The notes beneath the pieces are model-generated. The model saw nothing but the letters and a program-made list of their open reading frames with translations, did not search any database and was not told where the DNA came from. The position numbers and the translations under genes are program-made. From the NCBI GenBank assembly GCA_030917105.1, contig JAUPVI010000060.1, forward strand, positions 1-6,232: DNA of 6,232 bases, given 5' to 3'. The stretch comes from Candidatus Babelota bacterium (GTDB lineage: Bacteria > Babelota > Babeliae > Babelales > JAUPTZ01). Positions 4,767 to 6,232 of the stretch are shown here, piece by piece (the stretch's first letter is position 1; every line of letters starts with the position of its first letter).

Positions 4767-5831
4767 TTATTCCCAGCCGAGCGGTATAACATCACGGATC
4801 AAAATAGTGGCCGAATCACTCAACGCACAACCATCAGAAAAATTCGGATTAGTGCGAGTAGTTGCTGAGTTCATCACCTCAATATTTTTCAAGCGAATGG
4901 TCGGAATCCCGATCGAAACGGCAAAACAGAGCTGCCCGGCGTACAACCCTTGCAGGCTTCCTGAGTCGCCCCAGCCAATATCAGCTCCCTGAAAAACCGA
5001 AGCCAACTCACCAGAACAGAAAAGAACGGAATAATCAGCACACAATCGCGAAAGCTTCTTGGCGTGCATCTGAATCAACGGCTCTTCAACTGTCCACAAA
5101 ACATTAACACCAGCCAAATGTGGCGCTATCTGCCGCGGAACGTCGCCATTTACATCAACCGGCAATAGACGAACCTCAAGTTCACGGTACTTCAAGCGGT
5201 CAACCAATCGGCGTTTTTCCAGGTCCATGGTATCCGGTGTTGTTGTAGAATCATACGGAACCAGAACTGTTTTAACGACAGGGAAAATTTCTTTTAAGAC
5301 TGTCACGCAGTAATCATAGTCAGCAGCAGCATTGTTCACCCCAACGATACCAGCTTGCGGTATTTCAAAGTTCTTAATAAGGCCAGCGCCAACCGGGTCT
5401 TGAACCCCAAGAAAGACTTGCGGCAACTTCATCTTGTGCTCAGTCATGTACGTCTTAACCCCTGAACTCACCCACGGACCACTCGTAATAATGGCCGCAT
5501 ATTGTTTTTTGTTTTGCTCGATGATCGGCATAATTTCTTCGTTCAAGCGTTGAGAAGAGTTTTCAGCAGAGAAGACGTCAAATAATGGCGGTTCTTCTGG
5601 CGAATAACAATTCATAATGCTTACTACGATGCCTTTTACTGCTCGACGCTCCCATGCGCTATCATGATGCAATATAATGATGGCAACACGTTTACCTGTC
5701 ATTTTGACTCTACGAGAACTAGCAAAGAGGCAACTTAAGCGAAAACCGAATATAGACAATGACAGAAGTGACCGTGGCGCAAACGCCCCCTCAAGGGATC
5801 CTATTTCATCTCTAGTTATTAGATTTGACAC
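4767..5831 (-). CDS. ABC transporter substrate-binding protein, TrpX/PF04392-like
   Basis: The product resembles the periplasmic binding component of TrpXYZ-type uptake systems (ABC_sub_bind), a two-lobed type I fold. Evidence is the start of lobe one (RVAIIILHHD, 48-57), a YAAIITSGPWVSSGV strand-helix unit (111-125), the family hallmark QDPVGAGLIKNFEIPQAGIVGV (144-165), and the hinge and second-lobe pattern (LKEIFPVVKTVLVPYD, 179-194; LFCSGELASVFQGADIGWGDS, 270-290). The ligand cannot be read from sequence. The GTG at 5831 is chosen because AAGGAAG precedes it and a promoter fits. An ATG at 5702 would start just before the folded domain but has a poor ribosome binding site. The first 43 residues form a poor signal peptide: acidic residues precede a hydrophobic stretch (21-36) broken by Arg31. 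No permease or ATPase gene is adjacent, so any transporter partners are elsewhere. Confidence 0.85.
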   Translation of the reverse strand: MSNLITRDEIGSLEGAFAPRSLLSLSIFGFRLSCLFASSRRVKMTGKRVAIIILHHDSAWERRAVKGIVVSIMNCYSPEEPPLFDVFSAENSSQRLNEEIMPIIEQNKKQYAAIITSGPWVSSGVKTYMTEHKMKLPQVFLGVQDPVGAGLIKNFEIPQAGIVGVNNAAADYDYCVTVLKEIFPVVKTVLVPYDSTTTPDTMDLEKRRLVDRLKYRELEVRLLPVDVNGDVPRQIAPHLAGVNVLWTVEEPLIQMHAKKLSRLCADYSVLFCSGELASVFQGADIGWGDSGSLQGLYAGQLCFAVSIGIPTIRLKNIEVMNSATTRTNPNFSDGCALSDSATILIRDVIPLGWE

Positions 5832-5836
5832 GATAT

Positions 5837-5845
5837 ACTTCCTTA
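5837..5845 (-). promoter_or_regulatory. Ribosome binding site supporting the GTG start at 5831
   Basis: On the minus strand TAAGGAAGT lies about 6 nt upstream of GTG 5831. It is much stronger than anything before the in-frame ATG at 5702, and is the main reason for choosing the GTG start. Confidence 0.6.
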
Positions 5846-5893
5846 TACGACTCTAGGGTTAAACAGTACCACTTACGTGACATAAGCGAGACA

Positions 5894-5922
5894 ATCATAG
5901 ACCGATTTCTTTAAGACGTCAA
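5894..5922 (-). promoter_or_regulatory. Sigma70-like promoter of the substrate-binding protein gene
   Basis: On the minus strand TTGACG (5922-5917) and TATGAT (5899-5894) are separated by exactly 17 nt, each 5/6 to consensus. Initiation near 5887 gives a leader of about 56 nt to GTG 5831. The -35 box lies 4 nt beyond the sufD stop codon. Confidence 0.7.
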
Positions 5923-5926
5923 AGTC

Positions 5927-6232
5927 TCAACACCGCAAAAAAGCTTTTACTACCGTATCTCTTGCCGCTTCAAGGTCGTATCCCCGGGCCTGTAAGTAGA
6001 ACAGTTGCGCAGCATCAAGATGGGTAATCGCCGACCCATGGCTGCAAGACACATCGTTGGACAAGATGTCAAGGGCAGGCACGGAAGTCGCTCGAGACCC
6101 CACATCAAGCAACAAATGTTTATGCACTTGGCGAGCTGCTACCCCCCCCAAATGTGGGGCAATAAAGATAGTACTGGCCACCGACGCGCGAGAATTTTGA
6201 CTACTGACGCCAAAAATACGCACAGTGCTCAT
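5927..6232 (-). CDS. sufD: Fe-S cluster assembly protein SufD, C-terminal part (cut by window edge)
   Basis: SufD partners SufB and the ATPase SufC in the SufBCD scaffold that builds Fe-S clusters in the cytoplasm. The visible 101 residues are the end of the beta-helix and the C-terminal helical domain. Diagnostic segments are the HKHLLLDVGSRATSVPALDI strand (37-56), the NDVSCSHGSAIT motif (59-70; C63 and H65 match the functional Cys and His of SufD), and LDAAQLFYLQARGYDLEAAR (72-91). The CSHG motif points to SufD; SufB has a different motif here. The ATG at the very edge (6232-6230) is almost certainly an internal Met, because SufD proteins are several hundred residues long. The gene should therefore continue beyond the window. 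An eight-G run (6149-6142) encodes Gly-Gly-Val. The next gene downstream is not a suf gene, so sufD is last in its cluster on this side. Confidence 0.9.
   Translation of the reverse strand: MSTVRIFGVSSQNSRASVASTIFIAPHLGGVAARQVHKHLLLDVGSRATSVPALDILSNDVSCSHGSAITHLDAAQLFYLQARGYDLEAARDTVVKAFLRC

Noticed and set aside
6230..6232. ATG at the window edge as the true start of the Suf protein
   Set aside because: The 101 residues align only to the C-terminal part of SufD, so this Met is internal and the gene continues outside the window.
5927..6232. SufB instead of SufD
   Set aside because: The CSHG motif and the preceding strand fit SufD; SufB carries a different, glutamate-containing motif at this position.

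Overview
The window reads as ordinary bacterial chromosome, roughly half G+C by eye. It has two plus-strand genes on the left (1-2195) and five minus-strand genes on the right (2280-6232). Type II thymidine kinase, RadA, a bacterial S9 and a Suf-type Fe-S assembly protein place it firmly in Bacteria. Two unrecognised proteins with Sec-type signal peptides, together with a solitary ABC substrate-binding protein, suggest a cell with a substantial envelope. The style of these exported proteins recalls host-associated candidate phyla such as Dependentiae (TM6), but that is a low-confidence impression from memory.

Left block, plus strand: thymidine kinase (22-639), then a 200-nt gap (640-839), then radA (840-2195). 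The gap holds an inverted pair of a dispersed repeat unit whose core is CATTGCGAG...GACGAAGCAATCC. Together they look like a MITE- or BIME-like element ending 26 nt before radA. radA converges with the right-hand block at a hairpin (2202-2229) that can end transcription in both directions.

Right block, minus strand, in transcription order from the right edge: the C-terminal end of sufD (cut by the window, stop at 5927); an ABC substrate-binding protein of the TrpX/PF04392 type (5831-4767) with no transporter partners in view; rpsI for ribosomal protein S9 (4669-4271); an unrecognised signal-peptide/membrane protein (4113-3346); and an unrecognised small exported protein with acidic segments (3149-2280). 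The substrate-binding protein, rpsI and the exported protein each have a recognisable sigma70-like promoter, and rpsI has a textbook intrinsic terminator. The block therefore looks like a series of separately transcribed genes sharing a strand, not one operon.

Functionally this is a mixture: nucleotide salvage, recombination and repair, translation, Fe-S cluster assembly, solute binding and two envelope proteins of unknown role. I see no CRISPR array, tRNA, rRNA, prophage module or transposase gene. The points most worth a second look are the inverted repeat element, the two adjacent orphan exported proteins, a compact palindrome upstream of one of them, and rpsI standing alone without rplM.
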